From positions 1 to 40,356 of IMG/VR virus record IMGVR_UViG_3300027754_000014: DNA of 40,356 nucleotides, one strand, 5' to 3'. This document shows positions 8,063 to 17,788 of this stretch, piece by piece. The number at the start of each line of letters is the position of its first letter. Position 1 is the stretch's first letter. The translations under genes and the position numbers were made by a program. The notes under the pieces were generated by a model. That model had not been told where the DNA came from and did not search any database. It was given only the letters and a program-made list of their open reading frames with translations. Source of the DNA: a virus.

Positions 8063-11000
8063 TATATACCTTTCGACAAATCATCTTTTTCTAGTATTCG
8101 AGAATATATATCCCCAAATGTTATATCTGAATTTATTAATTTACCAACAAAAGCATCCCAGGCAATTCTAAGATCCATGTTCTCATCAGAAAGGATACTA
8201 GATGAACCTCTGTTAGCCAAAGCCATTCGTGTCTTTTCTCTCGCTGCAATATATAATTTAATTGTAGAAATATCACTACGACCAGAAATTCTAGGATCAC
8301 TAGAAATATCATTAGCATATCGTAGGAAACTTACAATTTTTCCAGTATTAATATTAATATATGATGTATACCATTGTGGATTAGCCTGTCCAAGAAGTTC
8401 TACAAGTTTTGCTTTTTTCTCAGCAAGATACTCTGCGCCTTTTTGATTTAGACTAGAAAAACCAGCGTAAATTCTTTCAGCCTCAATTTTGGCAGATGCT
8501 GTCTTATACTGTAACCAACCTTTATCAGCCTGAATCTTATCAGTAACCTCAATATAGTCTAGTTTCTCTCTTGAATTTGTAGTAGAACCAGGAGCAATTG
8601 GAGTGCCGTATTGAGCCTTATATGCAGCGCTATTAAAAGCATCTCCATTTGCTGGCCCTACAACAAACCAACCATATTCAGGATTTTTAGAAATAAGATC
8701 TGATAGTCTTTTTTGTTCTTTAAATGCTGATTCTGTTCCAGCAATTCCAGTATTATTCTTAGAAAATGTTATAGCCATGTTGTAATACGTATCACCGTAT
8801 GTTTTATAGAATACCTCTGATGCTGTATCTGGATTCTCAATTCTCATTCTTTGAAATTCATCAATGTAGAACTGATAAGGTGATCGAACATTTGTAGCAA
8901 AAGGTAGGCTTAACCTTGTTGCTGCCTCTAGCCCTAATACCCAAATAGCGCGTTTGTTTATTTCATCCAAAGATGGACGTGTATTTCTTTCACCTAATTC
9001 AAATCTTACATTTTCTTCAGCAAGAATAGTAGCAGTCAATTGTTGGCGACGTGGGTCTGATTTATTAAATATAGAAACAATTTTTCTAAGTCCAGAAGAT
9101 TGAATTAATAAATCTCTTGCGCTTGTATCTTGAGGGCCATAAGGAAGAATTTCTTCAATTATTTTATTTGCTTGCATTCCTGGATTGTCCTTAACAATTT
9201 GAGATGCAAAGTGCTGAACAAACCAACCTGCCCCTGGGTTCCACCAAGTTCCACCCTGAAAGATAAGGTTAAGACTTGCTTTAGGAATTTGAAGCGCTTC
9301 TATCTTACCAAATGAAGCATGTTTTACCCATTCAGATGGCACGTTAATGTAAGTAATCCCATTGCGTTCTTCTGTCATACCATTTCTGTCTGGAGAGTTA
9401 TATATGGTATTCATTTTTGCTAGAACAGATGGGTCATCAATTACTATTTTGCCCCACTTTTCCATAACATCAGAAAATGCTCCGAAGAATGGGAAGAAAT
9501 ATTTAACAGAGTGCGCTGAGTCTGTTCTTTCTGAAAGATCGTAAAGGTTACGACGCATTTCTGATCTGGCCCATTGACGGGCTTTATTTGTCATATCCTT
9601 CATGTATCTAGGAGGAATGGTATCACCATCAAATGTATCTATAGCGTTCTTTACAGATGCTGCCATGCGACGACGATATAGTTCAACATATAAAGGAGAT
9701 CTTGTCAATGTATCTTCTGGAATTTGACCAAAATATTTGTAGAACGTTTCTAAAAAATCAGAGCCAATTTTTACTAAACCATTTGTTCCATTAGTAGATG
9801 TAATTTGAGCACCATTAATAGTAGGATATTTTGCCGCATCCACTCCTAGATAAGTCTCAATATCATCTGCAGTAATATTTCGTTTTGATGCAATTGTCAT
9901 AAATTCTTTACTTACTGCACTGTCTGCTGAAAATATATGATTTACGTTTTCAAAATTTAAACGAACGATTTCTTCTACGTTTTCTCCACCTCTAGCACCA
10001 CCAATAGACCTGGCTATCTTTATGCCTTCCGTATCAGTTTTTAAATATGTTTCAATTTGCTTAGGGCTCTGCCCTGCTAATATTCTAGAGGTAATCTTAG
10101 AACCCTTAATAGAACGGTTAACTAAACGGAGATAAGCATCTGCCCATCCATCTTCGGTTCCAGCAATGTCTACCCAGTCACCAGTCTGTTGAAGTGCACT
10201 GTTGATTCGATCTCTGCTTCTCGTAATTGTTTCTTCAAAAACAGTAGATTGATTTTTAATAAATTTTTCGTCAAGAAATTTCATTTGAGTTGGTGTAGCA
10301 CCTAGAGCATCTTCGGCTGTATGTCCCAATAATTCAATTGTTCCATAACCATTTTTGCCATTTGGTTTTATACCTTTAGCAAGAATTTCAGTAATTTCTT
10401 TAATTTGTAAATCTATAGCATCTGGATCATCAGAAAGATCTCTAACTGCTTGTAGAATATGCTTTTCTGTTTCAAGATTATGGCGTTGAGCAAATTCTAA
10501 AGATTCTCTAAATCCTAAAGCACCTAGGCCTTTTAGTGCTAAGTTTTTGCTTCCAGCAGTTGCAGCGTGGATTAAAGTCAATGGTCCAACTGTAGCCATA
10601 ATACGTAGGCTACCTTCTGATACGTTACGTATTGGATATCCAATACGAGCAAGAACTTGAAACTTTAACATCTGGTCTATTCCATCAACCAGACCTTGGG
10701 CTTCTAATTTTCTTTGAGTTGCATATTTGTAAGCACTTTGAATTGGTGTTATATTACCAAATCCAGTCTCTGCTCTATTGTGACGACGTAGAACTTTATA
10801 CATACCGTCAATATCTAAAGTTGCCATTTCCTTTAAAAGTTGAGATTCATTTAAAGGAAGAGGAAGAAGATGTGTTAATCCTTCAGTATCTGGAATAGCA
10901 ACAATTTTAGCGCCAAGTTTTGCACCAGTTGTTGTATCTACAGCACCGCTATATGAACGCTCTTTGATAAGATTGTGCATCTTGGTTCTAGTGTTAGCAA

Positions 11001-12792
11001 ACGCAGCATAGGCTTGAGCAACTTGTTTTTCTGTATATCCAAACTGAGCAGCAACTGTATTAAACAGTTCTTTTTCTATATTTTGATAGATGATAGAGCG
11101 TTGGTCTGGATTTATAGCATTTGCGTATTTAGCAAATAGAGCGTTTTTGCGCTCAACAGTAAAGTGTGCTTTTTTAAATTCTGCGTCTAATTGCTTGCGC
11201 TTATCTTTAAATTTTTTAGCGCTTTCAGGACCTACAGCACTTTTAATTTTATTATCAAGATCTGCTACTTTTGCTGCGTAAGCAAGTTCTCTTTCATTAG
11301 ATACGCCAACAACTCGGTTGAGTAGGTTATCTACTGTTTGAATAGAACCATTGTCTTCAAAATTAATCCAATTTTTATTGCGTTTGTAAAAGAATCCGCT
11401 ATGAAATCTTACTACAGAACCAGCAATACCTGTTGTTCTAAAGTCTATAAAGGTTTGGCTATTTGAAAATGTTTGACGCATTCCACTTAAAGAGTCAACG
11501 TATGGAACTTTATTAGGACTTAGGGTTCCATTAGCAGACATCTTCTTATGCACTTCTGCAATTCTTTTTTCATGACCCTTAATAAGTTCATTTACTTTTT
11601 CCTGGGTTCTTCCCTTACTCATGGTTTCAAATACTGGATTTCCAGCCTCGTCAACTGCATCACCAAACCACTTGGCCCCGTCAACTTCTTCTCTTAGGGA
11701 TGCAACTTTTGCGGCGAGAAGTTTTTCATTTTTTGCTAAACGCATATAAGAATCGGTATTGCCCATAGCCATATGGATAACATCAAACTTTGCTGCGTGA
11801 CGCGCTGCTTTGTCTTCGATCTTATTGGCATCATTAAGAAGACTTGAAAGAATTCCAGGATTAGAAGACTCTCTAATTGCTCTTACTTTATAAAAATCAT
11901 TTTCAGACTTAAACTCATCTGTTTTATTTAAGAAAGAATCCCAGGTTGCTGCAACTTTCTTTTCACGAAAGCCTAGTTTTTCTCCAGCAGCAACTTTTGT
12001 TGCTATCTCTTCAAATTGGTTTGCTCCCTTTACGATATAACCTAAAGCCTTGTATGCTTTTACGCCCTTACCTGCAAGGATAAGTGGGTCAATTGTAAAA
12101 CGAGCAACAAAGTCACCCATCCAAGAACCAATCTTACCAAAGTTTTGTCCACCATCTGGACCCATAGCCTTTAAGCGTTGGTTTTCATCCAGGATATCAA
12201 AGTTAAGTGAGGCAACAAGCGCATGGTCATCAATAAACTTTTGAACATTACCGCCACTTTTGCCACCCATAAGTTTAGCATTAGCCTCTTCAACTGCTGT
12301 TAAGGCAGAAACTACTGGGCTAAGAACGTTTCCAAACGCATTCATTGCTGCCTGGCCAGGGCTAATGTTCTTTGATTCATTCCAGACTTTTTTAATTGCG
12401 TCTGTGTTTCCAGTTACTAAATTCCACACTGAATTCTCTGGTTGCGCTGCAACTATGCCAAATGATACTAGACGGCTAGCAAAGTTATAAGTCTTTTCTA
12501 AATTAGTAGCAACGCCTTGCCAAAATCCTGCTTCTTTTTCGTTAGGAACTACTTCATCCTTGGTTGGATCATAGTAATTAACGTTAGGAACAAATCCTTT
12601 ATTAGCGGATATTTTTTTAATAAAATCAGCACGAAGATCTTGTGGTATAGATTTTCCAAAATCTAATGGCAGGGCAAGAGAACTGATTTGTTTTTGATTG
12701 TAAAATTTATTCATTGCTCCAATTGTATCAAAAGCAGAATCTTTTTTCTTCTTCTGATATAACGACTGGGCTAATTCGCGGTCAGTTGTCAC
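8062..12792 (-). CDS. Giant internal/ejection-type virion protein
   Basis: 1576 aa, the largest product in the genome (12% of the sequence). It is mostly alpha-helical and soluble, with amphipathic Gly/Ala segments (for example around residues 110-180 and 740-775) that could associate with membrane. I see no Walker, T7-type polymerase or lysozyme signature. Lys/Arg content is high. Recognisable landmarks are GSWMGDFVARFTIDPLILAG (about 220-240), a polar helical middle, and VKYFFPFFGAFSDVMEKWGK (about 1090-1110). It sits between portal-proximal genes and scaffold and heads a set of three further helical proteins, as do gp16-like ejection proteins in podoviruses. Alternatives are a virion-carried enzyme of unrecognised fold. 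ATG overlaps the upstream stop by 4 nt. Confidence 0.65.
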   Translation of the reverse strand: MTTDRELAQSLYQKKKKDSAFDTIGAMNKFYNQKQISSLALPLDFGKSIPQDLRADFIKKISANKGFVPNVNYYDPTKDEVVPNEKEAGFWQGVATNLEKTYNFASRLVSFGIVAAQPENSVWNLVTGNTDAIKKVWNESKNISPGQAAMNAFGNVLSPVVSALTAVEEANAKLMGGKSGGNVQKFIDDHALVASLNFDILDENQRLKAMGPDGGQNFGKIGSWMGDFVARFTIDPLILAGKGVKAYKALGYIVKGANQFEEIATKVAAGEKLGFREKKVAATWDSFLNKTDEFKSENDFYKVRAIRESSNPGILSSLLNDANKIEDKAARHAAKFDVIHMAMGNTDSYMRLAKNEKLLAAKVASLREEVDGAKWFGDAVDEAGNPVFETMSKGRTQEKVNELIKGHEKRIAEVHKKMSANGTLSPNKVPYVDSLSGMRQTFSNSQTFIDFRTTGIAGSVVRFHSGFFYKRNKNWINFEDNGSIQTVDNLLNRVVGVSNERELAYAAKVADLDNKIKSAVGPESAKKFKDKRKQLDAEFKKAHFTVERKNALFAKYANAINPDQRSIIYQNIEKELFNTVAAQFGYTEKQVAQAYAAFANTRTKMHNLIKERSYSGAVDTTTGAKLGAKIVAIPDTEGLTHLLPLPLNESQLLKEMATLDIDGMYKVLRRHNRAETGFGNITPIQSAYKYATQRKLEAQGLVDGIDQMLKFQVLARIGYPIRNVSEGSLRIMATVGPLTLIHAATAGSKNLALKGLGALGFRESLEFAQRHNLETEKHILQAVRDLSDDPDAIDLQIKEITEILAKGIKPNGKNGYGTIELLGHTAEDALGATPTQMKFLDEKFIKNQSTVFEETITRSRDRINSALQQTGDWVDIAGTEDGWADAYLRLVNRSIKGSKITSRILAGQSPKQIETYLKTDTEGIKIARSIGGARGGENVEEIVRLNFENVNHIFSADSAVSKEFMTIASKRNITADDIETYLGVDAAKYPTINGAQITSTNGTNGLVKIGSDFLETFYKYFGQIPEDTLTRSPLYVELYRRRMAASVKNAIDTFDGDTIPPRYMKDMTNKARQWARSEMRRNLYDLSERTDSAHSVKYFFPFFGAFSDVMEKWGKIVIDDPSVLAKMNTIYNSPDRNGMTEERNGITYINVPSEWVKHASFGKIEALQIPKASLNLIFQGGTWWNPGAGWFVQHFASQIVKDNPGMQANKIIEEILPYGPQDTSARDLLIQSSGLRKIVSIFNKSDPRRQQLTATILAEENVRFELGERNTRPSLDEINKRAIWVLGLEAATRLSLPFATNVRSPYQFYIDEFQRMRIENPDTASEVFYKTYGDTYYNMAITFSKNNTGIAGTESAFKEQKRLSDLISKNPEYGWFVVGPANGDAFNSAAYKAQYGTPIAPGSTTNSREKLDYIEVTDKIQADKGWLQYKTASAKIEAERIYAGFSSLNQKGAEYLAEKKAKLVELLGQANPQWYTSYININTGKIVSFLRYANDISSDPRISGRSDISTIKLYIAAREKTRMALANRGSSSILSDENMDLRIAWDAFVGKLINSDITFGDIYSRILEKDDLSKGI

Positions 12793-13250
12793 TGGTATTG
12801 GGCTCCCATTACGGTTGCTCTAACAATACGGACATAATTTGTAAAAGCCTCTGATGAGTTTGGCATCATGGCTGCTGATTCTAAAGCAGGTAAATAACTT
12901 GCAAGGCGTTTGATATCAACAGGGGTATCTAAACCTGTTGGCAATCCTGGGATGCTATTTGCTCCATCGCCGCTTCTGGCTCCATCTGTTACTGGAAGAT
13001 TATCTTTTGATGGTGCTGTAAGTGGAGTTACTTCAATAGAATTATCCCCTGTTGGCGCAGCATATAATGGTGCTGCTCCTGCAATAGCCTCTGTCTGAAC
13101 TCCAGTAGAACCTAAAGAACGCATATCTGGAAAGCGCATTGCTGCTTGAGTGTTTCCACCTTGTGTGTTTCCGCCATTAGCGCCAATATTCATAGGATTA
13201 TTCTGGGGGGCGTTTGGTTGATATCCACCGCTATTCTCGTTGCCAGCCAT
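12789..13250 (-). CDS. Disordered Asn/Gly/Ala-rich protein near the portal
   Basis: 153 aa. The first 110 residues are low-complexity (Asn, Gly, Pro, Thr, Ala), and the last 40 form a predicted helix pair (DIKRLASYLPALESAAMM, then EAFTNYVRIVRATVMGAQ). It lies between the proteasome-like peptidase and the giant internal protein. It could be a substrate, cargo or assembly factor for the head core. No family is recognised. Confidence 0.5.
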   Translation of the reverse strand: MAGNENSGGYQPNAPQNNPMNIGANGGNTQGGNTQAAMRFPDMRSLGSTGVQTEAIAGAAPLYAAPTGDNSIEVTPLTAPSKDNLPVTDGARSGDGANSIPGLPTGLDTPVDIKRLASYLPALESAAMMPNSSEAFTNYVRIVRATVMGAQYQ

Positions 13251-13258
13251 TTTTCCTC

Positions 13259-13801
13259 CTACTTAATATGTTTAGGTTGTATTTTAGATAGATAAGGTCC
13301 TGCTGTAAATGCTGTAAGTTTGCTTGCAATCTCCATTGCTTGATAAGCATCAGCACCAGCATGTAATGCACCAAGTGCGTATGGTGCTCCAGAACCTGCT
13401 GCATAGACTCCATGTTCAGTTTTAGATACTGAGCATTCTTGGTCTATATCAAATATTTCGCCTCTAATGGCAACAATAAATTGAAATCTAAGTTCTTTAT
13501 TGTCTTCATCAAAGTTATAACCATTGTCTGCTAAACACTTACGAAGCGAAGGCATAGCCTTTGCAATCATAAAGTGATATAAATCTTTTCCATCTGCTTT
13601 AGTAGGAACTGGTGGTTCCCATATATGCTGTGCTACATCGCAAGGAAGAACCTCACCTGAACCAGCAATTAAAAATGGACCGCGTTCTGCAATCTTTTGA
13701 ACATTATGATGTGAATATATGAAACCACTACTATCAGTAGTTTGACTATCGGCAACAATAATTGCAGCGTCTTTATACTCTATCCCAATAATTGTTGTCA
13801 T
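13259..13801 (-). CDS. Proteasome/HslV-like Ntn-hydrolase (candidate maturation protease)
   Basis: 180 aa. The sequence begins MTTIIGIEYKDAAIIVADSQ, so Thr2 becomes the N-terminal nucleophile after Met removal. Asp18 and Lys36 take the places of the Asp17/Lys33 pair of proteasome beta subunits, and YAAGSGAPYALGAL matches the conserved GSG(x)YALGA segment. Length is that of a bare beta/HslV core with no propeptide. Actinobacteria have proteasomes, so the gene may be host-derived. It lies next to the portal, where other phages keep the head maturation protease, and no S14, S49, S78 or U35-type protease is visible elsewhere. A prohead protease role is therefore plausible but inferred. The ribosome site is AAGTAGGGGACAATG. 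Confidence 0.8.
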   Translation of the reverse strand: MTTIIGIEYKDAAIIVADSQTTDSSGFIYSHHNVQKIAERGPFLIAGSGEVLPCDVAQHIWEPPVPTKADGKDLYHFMIAKAMPSLRKCLADNGYNFDEDNKELRFQFIVAIRGEIFDIDQECSVSKTEHGVYAAGSGAPYALGALHAGADAYQAMEIASKLTAFTAGPYLSKIQPKHIK

Positions 13802-13815
13802 TGTCCCCTACTTAG

Positions 13816-15609
13816 TTATTGTCTGCGTGAAGTTCTTACGCTTGCGCTTCCCTTACCAGAACCTGATAGGCTTGATAGAAGAGTTTGAATGTCTGGTGGT
13901 GGCCCTGGTGGTAGTTGAGCGCCTTGTGGAGCACCTTGCGGTGAAGGAGCGCCTCCTACTGGCATACCCTCGGGAGCAGGGGACGGTTGCTCAACCATTG
14001 AAGTAGGTGCACCAGCAGGAGGAACTTGTTGCTTTGGCGCAAATGTGGCTTCAATGGCATCTTCCAATGCCTGTCCTTTTTGTCTAGCCTTTATTACCGC
14101 AGCAATGCTTCTAACTATATCTGTTGGGTCCTGTCCCTGTGCGACCATCTGAGGTATTGCCTGTGCTGTTGATGCTAGAGAAGCAAGAAGTCCAGAACGA
14201 AGTTCTTCAATCTCTATCTTCTCAAGTTCTTGAGTTACGTTAACTGTAAATGGAAGTTCACGCATTGCCATATCCTTGGAAATAAGTTTGCCGCCAAGTG
14301 CTTGTAGCATGAAGATAAGTCCTTGGGCTGGGTTAAGACCAGCAAGCATTCCATAACGGACATCTGCTGAGTAATCTTGTTTAATATCTTTGTTAGGCTT
14401 GTATACTACTTCGTAAGGAGAGCCTGAGTCTACGCCACGAATTGTTTTTTCTGCTGGGAATATAGTTTCATCAACTTCAAAACATAGTTTGATTACATCA
14501 CGAAGTGCTGCAGCAAAGATTGCTTGAGCAGATTTGACTTGAGTATCAAATGCACCCATAAGTGCTTGAACGCCTTGACCAGTTACAACTGATGCGCTGA
14601 TGTTTCCTGTGCGAGACTCTGGATAGCGAGATCCAACTCGAAGTTCTTGATTTAATAGTGTTTGCTCGGTGAATGCGCCTTGAGGTAGAGTTAGTTCTAC
14701 ACGACGGACACCTGCTGGGTTGGCTGTGCGGATAACTGAGTCGCCGCCAAGTTGTAGTTCTTGAACATCGTTAGGTAGAACGATTGGAGCCTGAACTGAT
14801 TTCTCAGCGGCTTCCATAGCAAGAAGTGCAAAACGGTTGCGAAGCAGTTGAATGCCAAGAACATCATCAAACTGTCCACGTAGTTCACCATCGATAGATG
14901 GCTTACGTGCTACAATTACCATCATTTTGCCTAGAGGATTCTTGGCCCTAGAAAGGACTAGATTTTCTTTAGCAGGAAGATAGATGATTGATTGTTCATC
15001 GTCATAGTAACGAATCATTTCAATTTGGCTATTTAGGTTTTGTCCATAACCTTCTTTGCCAAGGAGTTGCGTGTCAAACTCTGGGAACTGGCTAACCAAT
15101 TCACCAAGAGTAAGCATGTAGCGTTTAGCGAAGGCAACACATCGTCCATAGCGATCAAATTCTGGGTAAGCCCCAATTGGATTTTCTATGCGAATGCGTG
15201 GCAACTTTGCTTCTTCGTCGAGTTCAATTATGAACGGGACAAAACCATAAGTGATATACCAGTCAGCACCAGAATACATCTGGACTGCTAGGTCTGAGTG
15301 TTGGAAATAGTTAGATGCGATACGAGTGCGCTTGTCAGCAAACTGACGGGCACGATCTGATACCTGGTTGGCTGCAGAGCAGTTTACTGCTGGTAGCGGA
15401 GCCATTACTTCTGAAAGGTCGCGGGCTACAATATCGATAAAGTTGGCTACTACGTTGGCATCTACGCCATCTGGAAAGAAGTCAGGGTATACCTCAGCGA
15501 TGTGTCCCTTGCGAACAGCAAGAACGTCAAGGTTGCGAGTGTCTCTCTCGCTATTGCGGTAACGTAGAGCCTGGACTCTTGCTGCTACCTGCTCCATTGA
15601 TAATGCCAT
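13816..15609 (-). CDS. Portal protein
   Basis: 597 aa. Assigned from size, position (after terminase, before protease) and pattern: an N-terminal YRNSERDTRNLDVLAVRKG segment, a wing/clip core with YITYGFVPFIIELDEEAKLP and IENPIGAYPEFDRYGRCVAF, and a long crown helix region near LLNQELRVGSRYPESRTGNI. The last 90 residues are Pro/Gln/Gly-rich and disordered. It would form the dodecameric DNA channel at the packaging vertex. The first methionine (MALSMEQVAARVQ) is kept. Confidence 0.8.
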   Translation of the reverse strand: MALSMEQVAARVQALRYRNSERDTRNLDVLAVRKGHIAEVYPDFFPDGVDANVVANFIDIVARDLSEVMAPLPAVNCSAANQVSDRARQFADKRTRIASNYFQHSDLAVQMYSGADWYITYGFVPFIIELDEEAKLPRIRIENPIGAYPEFDRYGRCVAFAKRYMLTLGELVSQFPEFDTQLLGKEGYGQNLNSQIEMIRYYDDEQSIIYLPAKENLVLSRAKNPLGKMMVIVARKPSIDGELRGQFDDVLGIQLLRNRFALLAMEAAEKSVQAPIVLPNDVQELQLGGDSVIRTANPAGVRRVELTLPQGAFTEQTLLNQELRVGSRYPESRTGNISASVVTGQGVQALMGAFDTQVKSAQAIFAAALRDVIKLCFEVDETIFPAEKTIRGVDSGSPYEVVYKPNKDIKQDYSADVRYGMLAGLNPAQGLIFMLQALGGKLISKDMAMRELPFTVNVTQELEKIEIEELRSGLLASLASTAQAIPQMVAQGQDPTDIVRSIAAVIKARQKGQALEDAIEATFAPKQQVPPAGAPTSMVEQPSPAPEGMPVGGAPSPQGAPQGAQLPPGPPPDIQTLLSSLSGSGKGSASVRTSRRQ

Positions 15610-15636
15610 TGTTGTCCTATCGATTGAAGAAAAAAA

Positions 15637-15909
15637 TTATTTTGAGTTTTTGCGTATAGCAGTAATTGCTTTGTCCATTGCTGGTGCCAATTTTTCTTTG
15701 ATGGCTTTATTTTTAGCAATTCTAGCAGCCTTTTCAAGTGCTGCTTTATTTTCAGAAACGGCAAGTCTTGCCCTAGATTCTGGAGAACCTAATTTCATTG
15801 GTTTATTAATTGGATTTACATTTTTTCCAGCAGAACCTGAGATGCCACCACTTGCACGGCTTCCACCAGTTGATGAACCAGCAGTTCCATCTCTACCTAA
15901 TTTTGACAT
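15637..15909 (-). CDS. Small basic protein between terminase and portal
   Basis: 90 aa. The ATG at 15909 (MSKLGRDGTAG) is preferred over the upstream one at 15960, which lies inside the terminase gene, because AAGGAA lies 6 nt before it. Residues 1-45 are Gly/Ser-rich and disordered, and 46-90 form a basic helix (ARLAVSENKAALEKAARI, then KAITAIRKNSK). No family. A packaging accessory or portal-associated role is possible, based on position alone. Confidence 0.55.
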   Translation of the reverse strand: MSKLGRDGTAGSSTGGSRASGGISGSAGKNVNPINKPMKLGSPESRARLAVSENKAALEKAARIAKNKAIKEKLAPAMDKAITAIRKNSK

Positions 15910-15919
15910 ATTCGTTTCC

Positions 15920-17788
15920 TTATCCGTAAGTTTCTTGCCATTGATCTGCGAATGCTTCATCTAGGTTGAGAGAGCCACGTGATGCCCTCTGCGCCCTTGT
16001 TGCCCAGCGGTTGTTCTGGTATTGACCTATTGCGCTTGTGCGCTGCATAAGTTCACGACATCGGATTATCGCAAACCATAAAGCCATAACACAGTCTGTT
16101 GGGTTCTTGGTATCAGGCTTCCAAGTGATTAGTTGTTGAACTAAAGACTTGAGACCTTCTGAGCCTTCGTTAGAAGGCATTTCTATAATGTTGTTATCTT
16201 GGAAACGGGTATCGTTCATACTTCCAAAAAGGCTAGCCATAGAGGCCACACCAAAGCCAACATCCCACTTGTTCTTGCCTGTGAAGTGTGAGTTTAGTTG
16301 GCAACCATAGGATGCTAGGAACTGACGTAGGTCTTCGTCCTTGGCATAATACTTCTGGTGTGCGTTGATCTCAACTCTAAACTCTTGTGGCTTGTATCGC
16401 TCTACCCACTCACGGATAAGAGCATCTTCCTTTTGTGGGGAAGGGTCAACCATATTGATGCAATCTAAAACGTATATACGACCATCGGCACGATTGTAAG
16501 ATACTGCTACGAAAGCAGACCTACCAGTTACAGCAGGGTCGAAACCTATAATGGTATAAAGTGAATCTGTATTCTTGGGATGCCCTGGCACTCCACCCTT
16601 AAGTGGTCCACGCTTTCTCATACCATTGACAGATCCTGCTATACAGGAGGGGGCAAAGATAGAGTCTGACTGGACATCTTCTTGCTGGTAGACCATAGCC
16701 CATACAGATGGGGCTACTTCTGAGCGACGCTTGAAAAGAGAAGGCCCGTCCCATTTAGGATAAAGACCATCTGCGAATTGCTCGTCGATGTCGTTTTCCT
16801 GAATATTAGTCTTAGGCCAGAGCGTGATCCAATTATCTGGCTTCTCATCAAATTCTAGAACTGCTGGCATAGCGCAATATGTGAACGGGGTCTTGCCACC
16901 TGTCCATTGGTCGCCATCTCTAATCATCTTGTAGAGGTCAATAGGCGCGACACGGGTTCCTACTATAAGCAGTTTTCCGTGCCGCCCTAGTCGTGTGATA
17001 ACTTCCTTTTGAAGCCATTCAATTTGCTTCTCCCACTCATGGGCGTTTGAGTTCATCACAACGTCGTCTAGGATGATCAGGTCGGCGCGAGCACCGTAAA
17101 TCTGTGAGCCGAAACCAAGGGCTTGGACGGTTGGGTCCTTCTCGCCTGAGTCTCGACCTGTGCCTAGATAAATCATGTCAGCAGACCATTGGGTTGCATC
17201 TGCCTTGTAACCACCATTTGGACCAAACGCAGTTTGGAGTTTCATGTAGGCTGGGTGGCTTAATCTTGTTTTGATTGCTCCAAGAAATTTGCGTGCCATA
17301 CCTTGAGTCTTCGATACAATAATGACGCGAGCGTTAGGATTAGTAACGATAGTATAGAGCGTATAGTTCGTCGTGATGGTCGTGGACTTGGCGTGCTCGG
17401 GAGGAACGTTGATAAGGACACGTTTTGGATCTCCTGGTTCGTAAGTCATGCCTGCTGGTTGCCATCTTGGCTCACGGCTTTCAATAAGGTCAAGCCAGTT
17501 AAGTTGATGGTCAAATAGGGTGGTGTCTAGAAATTGCTGAGAAAAGTCTGGGTAGGTGATATCTTTGAGTTCTGCCAGGTCGGCCTTGATGCCTTTGCCT
17601 GCAAGACGGGCTTTTTCGGATTTTTCCTTGAAGGATTCATCTGCCATGACCCATTGACGAAAGGCTGTATCTTGTCGCCCTACGGCTGCCATAGCAGCGG
17701 TTATGGTTGCTCCCTGTTCTAGCAAGGATAGGACCTTGGCTTGGGCATCTGCCTTAGAAACCGATTGGATCCCTGGTTTTCTTCCCAT
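15920..17788 (-). CDS. terL: Terminase large subunit with N-terminal helix-turn-helix domain
   Basis: 622 aa. The ATPase half has a Walker A variant PPEHAKSTT, and a Walker B LIILDDVV about 110 residues later. The RNase H-like nuclease half starts at GFDPAVTGRSAF, whose Asp is the first metal ligand. It pumps DNA into the prohead and cuts it. Residues about 10-60 (QGATITAAMAAVGRQDTAFR...) look like a helix-turn-helix as found in small terminases. No separate small terminase was found, so recognition may be fused here. First gene of the late operon, with AAGTAGGGACACCAATG as start context. Confidence 0.9.
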   Translation of the reverse strand: MGRKPGIQSVSKADAQAKVLSLLEQGATITAAMAAVGRQDTAFRQWVMADESFKEKSEKARLAGKGIKADLAELKDITYPDFSQQFLDTTLFDHQLNWLDLIESREPRWQPAGMTYEPGDPKRVLINVPPEHAKSTTITTNYTLYTIVTNPNARVIIVSKTQGMARKFLGAIKTRLSHPAYMKLQTAFGPNGGYKADATQWSADMIYLGTGRDSGEKDPTVQALGFGSQIYGARADLIILDDVVMNSNAHEWEKQIEWLQKEVITRLGRHGKLLIVGTRVAPIDLYKMIRDGDQWTGGKTPFTYCAMPAVLEFDEKPDNWITLWPKTNIQENDIDEQFADGLYPKWDGPSLFKRRSEVAPSVWAMVYQQEDVQSDSIFAPSCIAGSVNGMRKRGPLKGGVPGHPKNTDSLYTIIGFDPAVTGRSAFVAVSYNRADGRIYVLDCINMVDPSPQKEDALIREWVERYKPQEFRVEINAHQKYYAKDEDLRQFLASYGCQLNSHFTGKNKWDVGFGVASMASLFGSMNDTRFQDNNIIEMPSNEGSEGLKSLVQQLITWKPDTKNPTDCVMALWFAIIRCRELMQRTSAIGQYQNNRWATRAQRASRGSLNLDEAFADQWQETYG

